Positions 24,401-51,989 of a stretch of 64,000 nt of DNA are shown one piece after another. The translations under genes were made by a program, and so were the position numbers. The notes beneath the pieces are model-generated. The model had not been told where the DNA came from. It was given only the letters and a program-made list of their open reading frames with translations, and did no database searches. Origin of the DNA: Sarcophilus harrisii (taxonomy: Eukaryota; Chordata; Mammalia; Dasyuromorphia; Dasyuridae); NCBI RefSeq assembly GCF_902635505.1, contig NC_045432.1, positions 5,639,275 through 5,703,274 on the forward strand, read 5' to 3'. Positions within the stretch are counted from its first letter, which is position 1; each line of letters begins with the position of its first letter.

Positions 24401-25300
24401 GGTTACTTGGGGGGCAAAGCATAATTTTATTTCTCCCGCCCCAGCTCAGGAACAAAGTTGTTAGGTAACTGTGCCTTAACCTGGTAAATACATTAGCTTA
24501 ATTGAACTGCATGAAATTCATTCGCTCTCTCCCTAATCCCTGCTCTAGAGGGGAAATCAGGGCTTCTACTTCCCAAAAGCCTTTCCTGAAGTCCCCTGGC
24601 CCTCAGCTTTTAAAACCGGGTCACGTTACTGCATGTGGGAGCTGTGAGGTGACGATTATCCCCAGGAAGTGATTGGGACCCCTACTTCATATACCTACAC
24701 ATATGGGATCACGTCAGTTTCTGGGGCGACGGGGGTGTGAGCGGCCAGAGAAAGCCTGAGCGGCTGTGCAGCTGATCACACTTTCCTGCCTTGCTAACTG
24801 GCTTCCGAGTATGTGCACACAATGTCTCCATTCTCTACTCAAGGCCTTGCTTTCTGGCCCCAGAGCCCAAGACAAGCGGGGCGCCTGCCAAGTCCTCCAT
24901 CAGCAAAAAGTAAGACAGCCTTGGGATTATCTTCTTTCAAGCCCAAGGCCTTATGACTGGTAACTGGCAGTTCTGTCCTTCCCACAGGCTGATAAGCTGC
25001 CTCCAGAGGTGAAGGCTCCATGTACTGGGATCCAGGGTGTTCCCGTACTGGAAGGGAGTGGACCACCCAGCTCCCTCGGGGGGGGAAGGGGGGGTGGTGG
25101 CAAATAATGAAGCGGCCTCTTCTCAAAGATGGCACTGTTGGGGAGAGGTGGGGGGGGGGGGCTCACACTTCTGTGAGCAACACCCTGTTCTGATAGAGGG
25201 CACACATGAGAAAGGCGGGATGTGTTAAGTCTAAGAGAGCTGAGGCAACTTTAGGCCTTTGCTTTCTCAGCACCCGGGATGGAGGACATGACGCAGTGAA
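21421..25300. other. No gene recognised: G6PD downstream flank
   Basis: About 3.9 kb without an assignable exon. It becomes GC-richer towards the right. Overlapping 60-130 codon frames on both strands at 21.6-22.5 kb have no recognisable domains. The G6PD 3' UTR and cleavage site should lie in the right part. The only clear AATAAA on the minus strand is at 24431-24426, about 1.3 kb beyond the stop-codon region. The neighbour FAM3A, expected on this side from eutherian gene order, was not detected. Confidence 0.5.
24426..24431 (-). promoter_or_regulatory. Candidate poly(A) signal for G6PD
   Basis: This is AATAAA on the minus strand, downstream of G6PD exon 13 and in G6PD orientation. It would give a 3' UTR of about 1.3 kb, longer than in human. 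A nearer variant signal cannot be excluded. Confidence 0.3.
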
Positions 25301-25721
25301 TACCACGCACACAGCGGGACTGGTAATTCTCTGTATTCATAAAGCTGCAGTCCTGAGGGGAAACAAAGGCCGCCTCTAGTGGCTGCTATTGGAATGTAGC
25401 TGGCTGGCTCTGGGAGCCCAAGCAGGTGGAAGCATGTCTGGTAGCAGCTGTAAACAGGGCTGAGGAGGTGCCGGCTGCTGGGAGTACAGGGGGCCAGGGA
25501 ATCTTTCGATGGGGCCTTCCCTGTCCCCCAGGGCCAGGCTCCCGGTCCTGTGGTCCCAAGAGTTGCTGGGTGAGTAAAACGTGAACAGGGGATGGGCAGA
25601 GAGACAGGACAGACAGACCCGAAGTAAGGCCGATGTGCCAAGACGATGACAACGGGAGGCCGGGAAGCTGGGAGACTGGGGATGGGGAACAATGAGGGGG
25701 TTGGCGCTAGTGGCTCACTGG

Positions 25722-42204
<16,483 letters not shown>

Positions 42205-43691
42205 GCTGCTTTCTAGAGGAAGGAAAGTAGGCAGGATTGCGAGGGAGTAGCAGCTAAGATAGCTGGAAGGCCATTGCTCCTCCCCGGGAGAGGGACAATG
42301 AACTCCCCAGACTGCCCTGGTTTCAAGGGATGATCTAGGAAGCAACTACCACTGTGAGGGGAGTTTACAAGTGTTCTCTCAGATTTTTTCAAGGACGAAA
42401 AATCTAGGGTTTTGGTGCCTCAAGGGCATCTGCGAAAGCTGCCTGGAAGTGATATTTTGTAGCCATTTAAAAGAAATATCCTAGGTTAGGACAAGAGCCA
42501 AGCTTGAGGATCCCATCCCTCTCTGGCCTCTCTCTCTTCCCCCTCCCCCCTTCTCACAGGGGCTATCTGGAGAATGAGTTCCAGCTGGAGCCTCCAACCT
42601 GGGAACTCCAATTCAAGGTCTTCCTAGATTGGCGGGTAGGAGCACAGGTGGGGTTAATCTTGACTAGAAAATCAGGACCTCAGCAGGAACACTAATTAAT
42701 TCACTGATCTTCTGCTTTGAAGATGGGTCCCAAGCTCAGGGCAAGATGCTAATTAGGCCCTTTCTTCCCTGGCTTTGAAGATGATGGGTTCCACTGTCTG
42801 TGACCCTGGGCAGATTTTATTTCTCTTGGGAGTTTAAAGGTGCCTCCCTTCTGTAAGTTTCCATCCAGCTTGGATGTTTCTGGCCCTATGACCAGCCCGA
42901 TCAAGCACAGAATGTTATGTCTCCGTGGCCTTTTTGGAGGCTTCTAACCCGACTGTCCCACTCCCCAGTCCCCACTTTGCAAAATCCTCCCCAGGCCACA
43001 TCATCTCGCGCTCGCAGCCAGGCGCACCGGCCCGGGGGAGAAGACTATGGCATTGTTTTGTTTTGAATAAGTTTCAGAGGAGCTTCTCGGCTAGGGATGA
43101 CGCCACCAGGACTGTCCCAAGCCCGAGCTGCCCATTCAGGCTGGCCCTGCCACGGGGTCGATCGTTGCTACCTGTTGGGGCCAGCTTCAGGGTTACCAGG
43201 ACTTTAATGCAATCCGATCTGCCTCAGCAGACGGCTCGGAAAGGTGGTTTCTCCCTGGCAGGTGGGAGACGCGGAAAGCACGACGGGCAGGCTAAGCAGT
43301 GCTGGGAGGGATGATCTCCTCGCTAAGCTCAAGTCCCCTAGGGCTATGAAGGGAGCTTTCTTTTACATGTAGACCCTCAGAGACAAAGTACAAGGGGCAG
43401 GAAAGGCAGCTCGGGGCAGAGATGGGAATTAGCATGGTACCTCATCTAGACAAGGGGGCAAGCAGTCCAGGAAGAAGGAGCCGAGCGGGGTTCCGGAGGA
43501 ATGGGATGAGAGAGGATGCTTGGGGAAAGAGGATCAAAGAGCTTGGGGAGCGTGAGAGCTGCAGTGAGCCTCAGGAACAAGGCGACTGGGATGGAGAGCA
43601 AAGGACTGGGGCCGGGATGCAGGGCGGCGGCTGAGGATGGAGAAGGTTGGGGCCGAATGGCGGCCCCGGGGGTGGGGGTGGGGGTCCTCAC

Positions 43692-43955
43692 CAGCGTTCG
43701 CTCCCGGGTCCCGGGTCTGCTGCCGACTCGGCGGAGGAAGGAAGACAACGGGGCCCACGGCTGTACTCGGATTTAAGCCTCGTCTGCCCGAGCGCAGATC
43801 AGCTCTACTCGCCCGACTCCCCATCTCCGCCCCCTGGCTCGGCCCCGCCGGTCTGGGAGACCGCCCGCTGGGTCCTGGCCCCGCCCCGGGGCTCCGCCTA
43901 GACCCCGGTTTGGCTCAGATCCAGACGGAGCACACCGCACCCAGCCGCTTCAGCT
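43692..43955 (-). other. G6PD: Candidate G6PD non-coding exon 1
   Basis: In other mammals G6PD exon 1 is an untranslated exon in a CpG island. Here a good donor on the minus strand (GCTG then GTGAGG) ends a GC-rich segment at 43692. A GC box (GGGGCGGGGC on the minus strand, 43887-43878) lies inside or near its upstream part. The transcription start cannot be fixed from sequence, so the right border is approximate. Confidence 0.5.
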
Positions 43956-44507
43956 CCAGGTCGGCTCTCACGCTATCCCCCCCACGTGGCCTCGCCGGGC
44001 TCTCCGCTTCCGCTCGCCACGTGGCCACGCCCCCTTAGCCGTCGAGGGTTACGCCCCTCTCAGGCCACACTTAGTCACACGCCTCCCGCTTCTTCTCTTA
44101 AGTCAAGGTCCCCACCTCTAGCTGGAAGCTCCGCCCTTTTAGTTACTTATTTTGGTCAAGAACTCCGCCCCTCGCCCCACTCGTTCCTCCCAGCCGCCTA
44201 TAGACTTCTCCTTTCCCGGCGCCGGGCTGGGGGGGAGGGAAGCTGATAAAGAGCACAGTCCACTCTAAGGTGACAGAAGAGATCGTTTCGAAAATAGAAT
44301 TAGGAAGTAGATGCCCTGGAAAGTAGCTGTAGTGCCTGGGATTTCTTCCTAAAGCATAAGTAGCCCCTGGGACAGGAAACGAAGGGGAATTCTCTCCCTT
44401 CCCCCCCCCCGCCAAAGGCATAGTTGGTTCAATCCTAGCTGCTCAGGATTGAAACATCCAGAGCGAGGGCGGAGACAGCCCGAGGGGATCCCATGCTCTC
44501 GCTTTTG

Positions 44508-44549
44508 CACTTCCGGGTTGTCGCGGCCCTCAGCCACAACCCGGAAGTG
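44508..44549. promoter_or_regulatory. Perfect 14-bp inverted repeat with two opposed ETS-type sites
   Basis: The left arm, 44508-44521, reads CACTTCCGGGTTGT. The right arm, 44536-44549, is its exact reverse complement. The loop is 14 bases and GC-rich. Each arm contains CCGGAAGT on one strand, the core of GABPA/ELK-type ETS sites common in bidirectional promoters. Confidence 0.9.
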
Positions 44550-44559
44550 GATGTTGGGT

Positions 44560-44785
44560 GGGGAGGAGTCTCAGCGGACTCTGAGCTTTGGAGCCATCGG
44601 CCGGGACCAGAGCTAGCCATTTCTGGTGAGGCCTGCGTCGCTCTCTTCGGCGTCGTTCCCACCTCTGTGTCCGGGGCGTGAAGACTCGGGCCCGGCCCAG
44701 CCTGGCGCCCGGAGAGGCCGCGGGCTCCCCGGGCCCCGGTGGGGCCGTAGCCGACGCCTGAAGGCCCGAGTGTCCGGCCTCTGGG
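44560..44785 (+). other. IKBKG: Candidate IKBKG non-coding exon 1 (two donor choices)
   Basis: IKBKG starts with alternative untranslated first exons in other mammals. Downstream of the inverted repeat, two strong plus-strand donors occur: TTTCTG then GTGAGG, with the exon end at 44635, and CTGGG then GTGAGT, with the exon end at 44785. Either could splice to the acceptor at 51480. The start site is not determinable here. Confidence 0.45.
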
Positions 44786-45799
44786 GTGAGTCCGGACCCC
44801 TGGCCCCGCCCCTGGGCCGCCGGCGGACCGGCCCCTCCCCCTCCCTTCTTTCTCTGGGTCCTCCCGCGGCCGTCCCCGCCGCCCACCCAGCTCACCCTTC
44901 AAGCCGCTCAGGCGTGTCCAGCCTTCCCACTTGTGGGTCTGGGCTCCCGGCCGAGCTTTCGTGAATGCCCCGGGGTGTCTCAGTGCCTCTCCCCTCCCCC
45001 AGGTTCGAGAGTTCTTTGTAATTGTGGGGGAGGGGAGAGTGGGGGAGGGAAGCGTCGCCACCGTCTTCCTCCACTTCTGAGGGGGATTCCCACATCGCTG
45101 ATTAGAGAGATCAGAAAGACCTCGGGATGAACGCCCCTCCGACGCATTTTGGGGGAGCCCGGACAAGTGCTTGAATCTCTGCTTCACCTACGGGTGTAAT
45201 ATGGGTGTGCCAGTAATGGGCCCCATCTCCCGAGGTTGTTTGGAAGAGCAGATTCGCCACCACGCGTGTACACCTTTGTATAAATGGTAGCTCTTAATAT
45301 GACTGACAGTAACGATGGGACGCTGACACTGGGGTTCCCTTCCCTGGAGTCATCGCGGTGACCATTACAGTGGCACTGGGCCCGGAGAATCTGGAAAACC
45401 TGGAAATCCCACCCTAGACACTCCCTAGTTTGTGACTCCACTTAGAACTTCCCTTTGTCTCGTTTCTTCATCTGTAAAATGAGGATCTTACGCTAGTGCT
45501 AACCTACTCCCTGGAGTTTTTGTGGCGATTGAACGAGATAACTATAAAACACTTAACACGGTGACAGGGTCCACGTTGGCCTTTGTTACCCTTTTCACTT
45601 CACCTTTCCACACTAAGACAGATTCAGAGCTAGAAAGGCCCTTCCCCACTAGATTGTAAGGTCCTTGAGACTGTTTTTTGCCCCCAGAATTTGACAGTTG
45701 GAAGGGACCCCGGCAGCCATCATCTCCTCCAATGAGGAGAAAGCCACCACTTGGGACATTTAGCACAGGGCCAGGCACATAGGCATTTAATAAATATTT

Positions 45800-45980
45800 T
45801 ATTTTATTTCTCCTTTTAACACATTTCTTTATGAATCACGTTGGTAGAAAAAAAAAATCAGAACAAAAGAGAAAAACCGCAGGGGAGGAAAAAGCCAAAA
45901 CAGAAAAAAGAATGAACCCAGGATGTGTTGATTTACATTCAGTCTCCATAGTTCTTTTTCGGGATGCAGATGGTGAAAGA
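45800..45980 (-). mobile_element. Second copy of the 16.1-kb short repeat
   Basis: It shares ATGAATCACGTTGGTAGA, AATCAGAACAAAAGAGAAAA and TGTTGATTTACATTCAGTCT with 16155-16295, in the same order and orientation. See that entry for family limits. Confidence 0.6.
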
Positions 45981-45994
45981 TACGGGAGTACTTT

Positions 45995-46170
45995 GTCATT
46001 CCATTCTTCAGCTCGTTTTGCAGATGAGGAAATGGTGGCAAATGGTGTTAAGTAACTTCGGATTAGGCAGGTACTAAGTGTCTGAGGTCAGATTTGAACT
46101 CGGAAGAATGAATCATGCTAACTCCAGACGCAGCGCTCTTAGCCACTGCCCCATCTACCTGTCCTGGGAT
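45995..46170 (-). repeat. SINE in IKBKG intron 1, minus orientation
   Basis: GCAGATGAGGAAATGGTGGC, TTAAGTAACTTCGGATTAGG, AAGTGTCTGAGGTCAGATTT and TTAGCCACTGCCCCATCTAC follow the reversed tRNA-SINE body, ending in the inverted head. Confidence 0.7.
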
Positions 46171-46199
46171 TTAATAAATACTTGCTGACTTCCTGGGGC

Positions 46200-47660
46200 G
46201 GCTCTAACTGTTAGGAAGTTTCCTTTGACGCTGAGCCTGCTTCTGCCCTCTAGGGCCTTGGACCCACTCAGAAGCTCTCTTCCTGAGTCCAGCTATCTCT
46301 CCCCTGGCTCTCTGCTCCTTCAGCTTTTTTCCTCCAGTCTCAGCATTCCTAGTTCTTTCAGACTGTCCTTACAAGATGAGGGTACTCTTGGCCTTCTACC
46401 ATTCTGTTGCCTTCCATCTTAAGGCTCTTCTTAAATTGCTCTTCTTTACTCCGGTGCTCCTCTTAAATTGGGAAATATAATTATTACTCTTTCTTGGAGT
46501 GATCTTTACAATTCATCTGCATGCCCTCTTTTATCTAAGTCATTACCACACAGTCCTTGCCCCTTCTACTGTCCATAGCCTAGCCAGGTAGCATCAGCTT
46601 CACAAGACTGAGTTTAGCCACTGAGTCAGTTCCAAATCTTATCTTGTGATTCACGTAGCTCCATAAGAATAGCAGGAAATACTTTTAAAAACTCGTCATT
46701 AAACTCTGAGTAAACTATAAAGTACCCTTCTGATTGATCAGTCTCATAACTCAAAAAACGACTCGATGCTGGCTTTTTGTAACACTCCCCTCCTCCCATG
46801 TGGCCATCCACTAAGCCTCTCTTTAGAGACCTGAGGAAAAAATTTTCCCAGGAATGGGAATCAAGTTCACTGGCCTGGAGTCAGCATATTTTGTTCTTAC
46901 TTTTTTGGAAACTTGGGACATTTGCTTTCAGTTCTGCAGTGCTTCTCCCACTTTCTATACTCTTTCAGACTTCATGGACAGTGTTTTAGCAACACAATCT
47001 GTTGGTATGATTGATTGGTGTGGACCAATGATGACTTCAATGGGGTAACTAGGTGGGTTCCCATTGACCTCCTAAGTAGTAGCTACTTTTGTCACTATCG
47101 TTTCCAGAGAAAACAGGAACAGACTAAGAATTTGGCACATCTGCTTTCTCCCCTTCTTTGCAGAGGCAGGGTGGGGCAGCAGCTCAGATGAGAAAACCAC
47201 ACATTCACCAAACCACATGTTCACGTTATCTGCGTTGGATGATATTTTTGTTTATTTTATTTACCGTGTCCCAAAAACATGTACATCTATTTTGCTGCTG
47301 GGAGTATTGCCGGATTTGCTGCCCTTCATCTGTAGCGTCCTATTCAGCCCAAATAATAATCTTGATTTTCTTTCCCCCAATAGCACTAAAAAGGCCTTTT
47401 TGTCACCTCTTGCTTTCTTAGCCAACCTAGATTGATTGACAGCTGTTCCACTCTTGATACTTTATAGAGGATTCTGCCCCATATCTTCATTTTGTTACTT
47501 CCTCCTGCTTTCATTTTCTACATATTTGGGGGGGAAAAACTTCCATAGTTGATGAGTTCATTCCCGTTGGCCTCTTCCTACAACTCCCAAGTTTTCCTCC
47601 TTATTGGCATGATTTCCCATTCTGTCTGGATGGAGTTCCTGATGTCTTCTTTCTCTGAAC
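46200..47660 (-). mobile_element. Ancient CR1/L3-like LINE
   Basis: The plus strand reads like the antisense of vertebrate CR1/L3. The 3' end region starts with AACTGTTAGGAAGTTTCCTT, then AGTCTCAGCATTCCTAGTTC, then TTCACTGGCCTGGAGTCAGC followed by ACTTTTTTGGAAACTTGGGA. The last two resemble the region antisense to the reverse transcriptase. Heavily diverged and without open frames. Confidence 0.5.
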
Positions 47661-47769
47661 CCTTTGCAATTTTTCCTTAAATCTAGGTTGTATGCTGGCC
47701 TACGTTGGCTTTTCCTTCTCTAGATCAAGCTTTATGTCCAAAAGCTGCTATCGTTTCCACAGGTTCTAC

Positions 47770-48350
47770 CAGTTGTAGCTAACTATTAAAGGCCTACTAT
47801 GTGCCAGATGGTGAACTAAGTGCTAGGAATACAGAGAGGCAAGAGCCAGTGTCTGCCTTCAGGGAACTCAGTCTACACATGTGTGCAATCAGGCTCTCTA
47901 CAGGTGAACACAGGAAAGGCCCTAGGTTTAAGGAGCTTGGGGGCAGCTTCCTGTGGGAAGCTGCATTTTACTTGAGATTTAAAGAAAATCAGGCAGGTCA
48001 GGAGAAAGTGTCGCAGGCACAGGAGATGGCCAGAGAATGTCCGAAGTTCTGAGCTGGGAGGCCTTGTTCGTGGACCAGCCGGGAGGTCAGTGGCCCTGGA
48101 TCCAAGAGTATGTGTGAAAAGACTGGGAAGGGAGGAGGAGGCTAGGTCAGGAAGGGCTTTGAATGCCAATAGAACACATTGTCTTTAATCCTGGAGGCAG
48201 CGGGCTACCAGTGGAGTTTATTGATTGGGGGTGGTGGTGACATAGTTGAACCTGAGCTTAAGGAAAGTCAATTTAGTGGTTTAGTAGAAGGGGGTGTAGT
48301 GAGGAGAGAAATGAGGCAGGTAGACCCTCCAGCAGGTTATTATTGATAGT
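47770..48350. repeat. Unclassified ancient repeat (related copy at 54.04-54.44 kb)
   Basis: The segment contains TACTATGTGCCAGATGGTGA, ATTTTACTTGAGATTTAAAG, TGAATGCCAATAGAACACAT and AAGTCAATTTAGTGGTTTAG. A parallel series lies at 54040-54440, with GAACTTGAGCTGAGCCCTGA and ATTTGCATGGTTTAGGCTGG. Such wording is widespread in mammalian genomes, but I cannot name the family with confidence. Confidence 0.4.
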
Positions 48351-50859
48351 CCAGATGGGTGTGGGTACCGTCAGGATGGAAGGAGGCCTGTAGAAAAGAT
48401 GTTGCACAGGGGGAATCAAGAGGCTTTCATTGTTGAGGATAATTATTCTTTGCCTTTCTTTGGAGCCCCAGCATTTAGCATAATGCCAGGTACATGACAG
48501 GTGCTTAATATATGTTTAGTGAATGAAACCTTGGCCACAGCTTGGGTGTGGGGGTGAGAGAGTAAGGAGTCCCGGTTGCCTCCTCGCTGGGGATCCGTGT
48601 GAGGATGAGGAGTAGTTTGGAGGGACTGGGGGGAGAAGATAATGACTGTAGTCTACTAATGAGATCCACCAGAGACTTTTCTCTAGTTGGCTCTTTTACC
48701 AACGAGTTACTTGCTTCTCTGCTTTTGGCAGAGAGGGGTGCCAGCAGCTGTTTGGGTGATTGGGGTATCCCATTACCGTTGGGTCCCTTTACCACTATGT
48801 GCTGTTTCCCAGACTGCTTCTCTAGGTTCTTTCTGTACAGATGATCTCGGGTTACAGAATTACTTTCTTTCTTTGTTCTTCACCCAGATAATAGCCGCTC
48901 TGTTTTTCCTTTTGGGCTCTGCATTTCCTTCTGAGTATATGTTCTTGGGAAGATATCCACAGTGTTGCCCACCCCCTCCCTCCTCCTGAAGCTCCTTGCA
49001 GAGTGTTGCTGAATACAGGTAGCAAAGGAGGGAAACTGAGTCAAGAACCCAGACCCCAGTGCATTGGGTTAAGGCTGAGTTGGCCCAGTATGTAGACCAG
49101 TAAGGTCTGCAAAGAGTTTAGAATACTAGGAACTTGGTATCCCATCTCTGGAGTAAGGAAAATAATAAGGTTGTTCTGTAATGAAGACGTCAAGTGTTTC
49201 AAGATACCTTTGAGTGAGTCAAAATCCAGCTTGTGATGTGCCATTAGAGCTCCAGAGAGGGGATAGGACTGGCTGTGGAGGTCTTGGAAGTAAAGTCTTA
49301 GGGGCTGTTGTAGAGAGAAGAGAAGACGACCTCGGCATAACCTTGGGGAGCAGCCACAGGTAGGGATCGTGATAGAGGGGAAGGCCCGGGAAAGGAGATG
49401 GAGAAGGAATGACCAGACAGGTATGGGAAGAACCCAGTGGAGAGCAGTGCCGTAAACACCTAGAGGGGCCAGAAAGAATCCAGGAGGAGAGGGTGATCTC
49501 CAGGGTCTAAGGCCTTTTAGGGGTCATGAAGAGGGTGAAATGCCAACTCCCAACTGGGATTTGGTGATCGGGAGTCCATTGGAACTTTGGAAAGAGCAGT
49601 TTCTGTTGAATGTGACATCCTAAGACACATGGTAAAGGGTTGAGAGCAGAGAAAGTGGCAGTGAAGTTTGGACATCGTTCGAGCAGAGACAGGCAAGGCC
49701 CTGGAGCCAGTGCGGGGTTAGACACAGCCTCTCTGAGCAACTACCAGCTGGGCAGCTTGCAGCGACTCATTTGACTTTGCTGGGCTCCTTTTCCTGTCTA
49801 TAAAACGAGGGGAACTTAGCCTTGATGGCTTCTGAGGCCCCTTATGTCTCTAGATGGAGGATCCCTTGACCCTTCAGGGTCACCAGATTCTGTTTCTGTA
49901 CATAGACCCCAAACACTTTTTGGGAGCTCTGGCCTAATCATTTGGAGAGAGTTTAATAAACAAATATATATTCTTAGGAAACAGATTAAGTAAGGGGATG
50001 ATGATTCATCAGCAGAGAATTGTCTCATCTAGAAAATGGGTTTTTAATCACTAACTCTTTAAGTACATTTGCAATTTGATTTATGCCGTTTTTTCTCAGG
50101 AACATGTCTTTATAGAATGTCAGGTATACATATAATTAGAGAGTTATAGGATCTCGGCATTGGAAGGAACCTTAGAAGGGATCTGATCCAAGCTCTCAAA
50201 TCAGATTTCTAGAGGGCCTTAAGGTTTGCACAGGGCTTTTTTCCCCAAGAATCCTGTGATGCAGGTTCTCTAGATATTATTATTCTCATTTTACAGATGA
50301 AGAAACAGCCTCTGGAGTGAAAGTATCTTGCCTAGGAGTATCACCCAGCTATTGTTTATGGGGGGATTCAAAACCCTTTTCACTAGGTTATATATTTTAT
50401 CAATGCCCTCCTAAGATAGCCGGCTGTGTGGCTGAGAGCTCCCCTGTTAGCTGACAGCCCAGGCCACCGCTGGCCAGCTTTTACTAGAAAATGTTTGTCT
50501 CCCAAGGGTGGAATTTTAGAGCCTTGTGAAGTTCTTCCATGAGGAGCCTCTGACTTCCCCCTCTAAGTCCAATCTAATGGATCGAGTTCTGCTCCCTCAA
50601 GCTACACAAAACAAGTGTCCTTCTCTTGTGGATCTTAATAATTGGCCTCTCAAGGTTTCTTTTCTTTCTTTTTAAAAATAAGTTTTAATTGATGTCTTTT
50701 GTTACTGTCATCACAATACATTGCCCCAATATGCCTTTCTCTCCCAGAGTGCCATACCTTGTAACATATACCATTTCCTGGTCTCTTTTTAGGTTAGGTC
50801 TCTACTCACATCTCTTCATATAACAGTTGTTTTTGTTTTTTTAATCCCCCATTGTTCTG

Positions 50860-51170
50860 GTAATTGGGGCAGCTCAGGGGCAGCCCGTGGATTGACCAGT
50901 GGATCTGGAATAAGGACTACTATTCAAATGTGGCTTCAGATACTTATTGCCTATGTGATCCTTGTTTGCCTCAGTTTTTTTTCATCTATAAAATGGGGAT
51001 AATAATAGTTTCAGCCTCTCTCTGTCTGTTTCTCTGTGTGTGTGTGTCTCTCCCTTTCTCTCTTCCTTCCCTCCCTCCCCCCAAGGTTGTTGTGAGGATC
51101 ATATGAGATGATATTTATAAAGCAGTGCCTGGCATGTAATAAGTGCTATCTAAATGTTAGCTGCCATTAT
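50860..51170 (+). repeat. MIR/CORE-SINE-like element
   Basis: The head GGGGCAGCTCAGGGGCAGCC is followed by GACCAGTGGATCTGGAATAA, ATGTGGCTTCAGATACTTAT, CATCTATAAAATGGGGATAA, GAGGATCATATGAGATGATA and AGTGCCTGGCATGTAATAAG. This is the full MIR-type order, interrupted by a CT/GT-rich simple repeat at about 51017-51082. It lies 310 bp upstream of IKBKG exon 2. Confidence 0.8.
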
Positions 51171-51480
51171 TTATTTCTTTGCTTATTTCGCTTCCTCCTC
51201 TAATCCAAGCCAGTCCAGTGAATATTAAGCACCTTCGGTGTAATGGGGGTACTATGTGAGGCATTGGGGGTATAAAGGAAAAATGAAAAGCAGTACTTTT
51301 GCAAGGACTTTGCAGGAATATATCTCAAGACATGGCCTGATTTATTGTTATAATGAATTCTTAACATGAACCTGGGATTGGGTGCAGTGAGAAAATTCTT
51401 TTTCAGATATGGAAGACGATACCTGTCAGGCTTCTTAGGAATTGTGGTCTAGTTCTTATGTCCTGGGTTTTTTCTTCCAG

Positions 51481-51683
51481 GCACTGAACTAGTTGAATGA
51501 ACGAGAATCATTGCAAGAGTCAGCCTTGTGAGATGGTACAGCCCAACGGGGGTCCATCAGGAGATTACGGGACCCTTGGTGAAGGGTCTTCCCTGGGGAA
51601 ATCAGCCATGCTGCATCTCCCTTCCAACCAAGTCTCTCCAGAGGCCCTCCAGCGCTGCTTGGAGGAGAACCAAGAGCTCAGAG
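51481..51683 (+). CDS. IKBKG: IKBKG (NEMO) exon 2, first coding exon
   Basis: IKBKG encodes NEMO, the regulatory subunit of the IkB kinase complex, which binds IKK-alpha/beta and ubiquitin chains and activates NF-kB. The acceptor TTTCTTCCAG ends at 51480. The ATG is at 51497. The protein reads [20 protein letters not shown], then [20 protein letters not shown], then [20 protein letters not shown] and LR. It matches human NEMO residues 1-62 closely, including MVQP, LGKxAMLHLPS and [12 protein letters not shown]. The exon ends after one base of the next codon (the Asp of human), and the donor is GTGAGT. The encoded part is the N-terminal segment leading into the IKK-binding coiled coil. The coding part spans 51497-51683. 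Remaining exons are not in the window. Confidence 0.97.
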
Positions 51684-51989
51684 GTGAGTGTCCCTCCGCT
51701 ATCTGGCCTAGCAGAAGAAAATGATTTAAGGGAAAGCCCATAGCTTAGGGTCAAGGTCCTCAGTTTGAAGCCTTGAGAGCTACAAGACTGAGGTGGGGAT
51801 GCCCGGGAGAAAGTTTAGGGTGGGGCCTGGCCCTATCTCCCTTCCCTTTCCAATAGGAACATATTCGTTTCTTTTGTGTAATCCTTTGCATTTTATTTTA
51901 TGCTTGTTACTCAGGGTCTGTAGACTTGGGCAGATGGCTAACAAGAGTGTGATATAAAAAAAAGGGAAGTCACTTTCTAGCTAGAGCTC

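Larger units (their letters stand above)
43600..44910. promoter_or_regulatory. CpG island / shared G6PD-IKBKG promoter region
   Basis: CG dinucleotides are dense from about 43.6 to 44.9 kb and sparse outside. The two genes diverge from it, G6PD to the left on the minus strand and IKBKG to the right on the plus strand. Sites seen by eye are an Sp1-type GC box at 43878-43887, two CACGTG E-boxes at 43983-43988 and 44018-44023, and opposed ETS-type sites inside a 14-bp inverted repeat at 44508-44549. No TATA box is obvious at either expected start. This fits a housekeeping bidirectional promoter. Confidence 0.85.
44786..51480 (+). other. IKBKG intron 1
   Basis: About 6.7 kb between the candidate exon 1 and exon 2. 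It holds MIR/L2-like relics (45.44-45.80, 48.45-48.53, 50.15-50.39 and 50.86-51.17 kb), a repeat shared with 16.1-16.3 kb, a SINE at 46.0-46.17 kb, a CR1/L3-like LINE at 46.2-47.66 kb, and an unclassified old repeat at 47.77-48.35 kb. The stretch 48.55-50.1 kb has no feature I can name. Confidence 0.7.

Noticed and set aside
21600-25300. FAM3A, the expected neighbour beyond the G6PD 3' end
   Set aside because: No segment encoding FAM3A-like peptides was found in any frame I read. Gene order may differ, or the gene may lie outside the window.
44390-44405. NF-kB-like site (GGGGAATTCTCTCC) near the IKBKG promoter
   Set aside because: It does not fit the ten-base consensus at its 3' half. It was tempting because IKBKG acts in NF-kB signalling, but it is not supported.
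44435-45187. 250-codon open frame on the minus strand in the CpG island
   Set aside because: High-GC DNA has few stop codons. The Gly/Arg/Pro-rich product has no domain, and the region is the promoter and IKBKG exon 1 area on the other strand.
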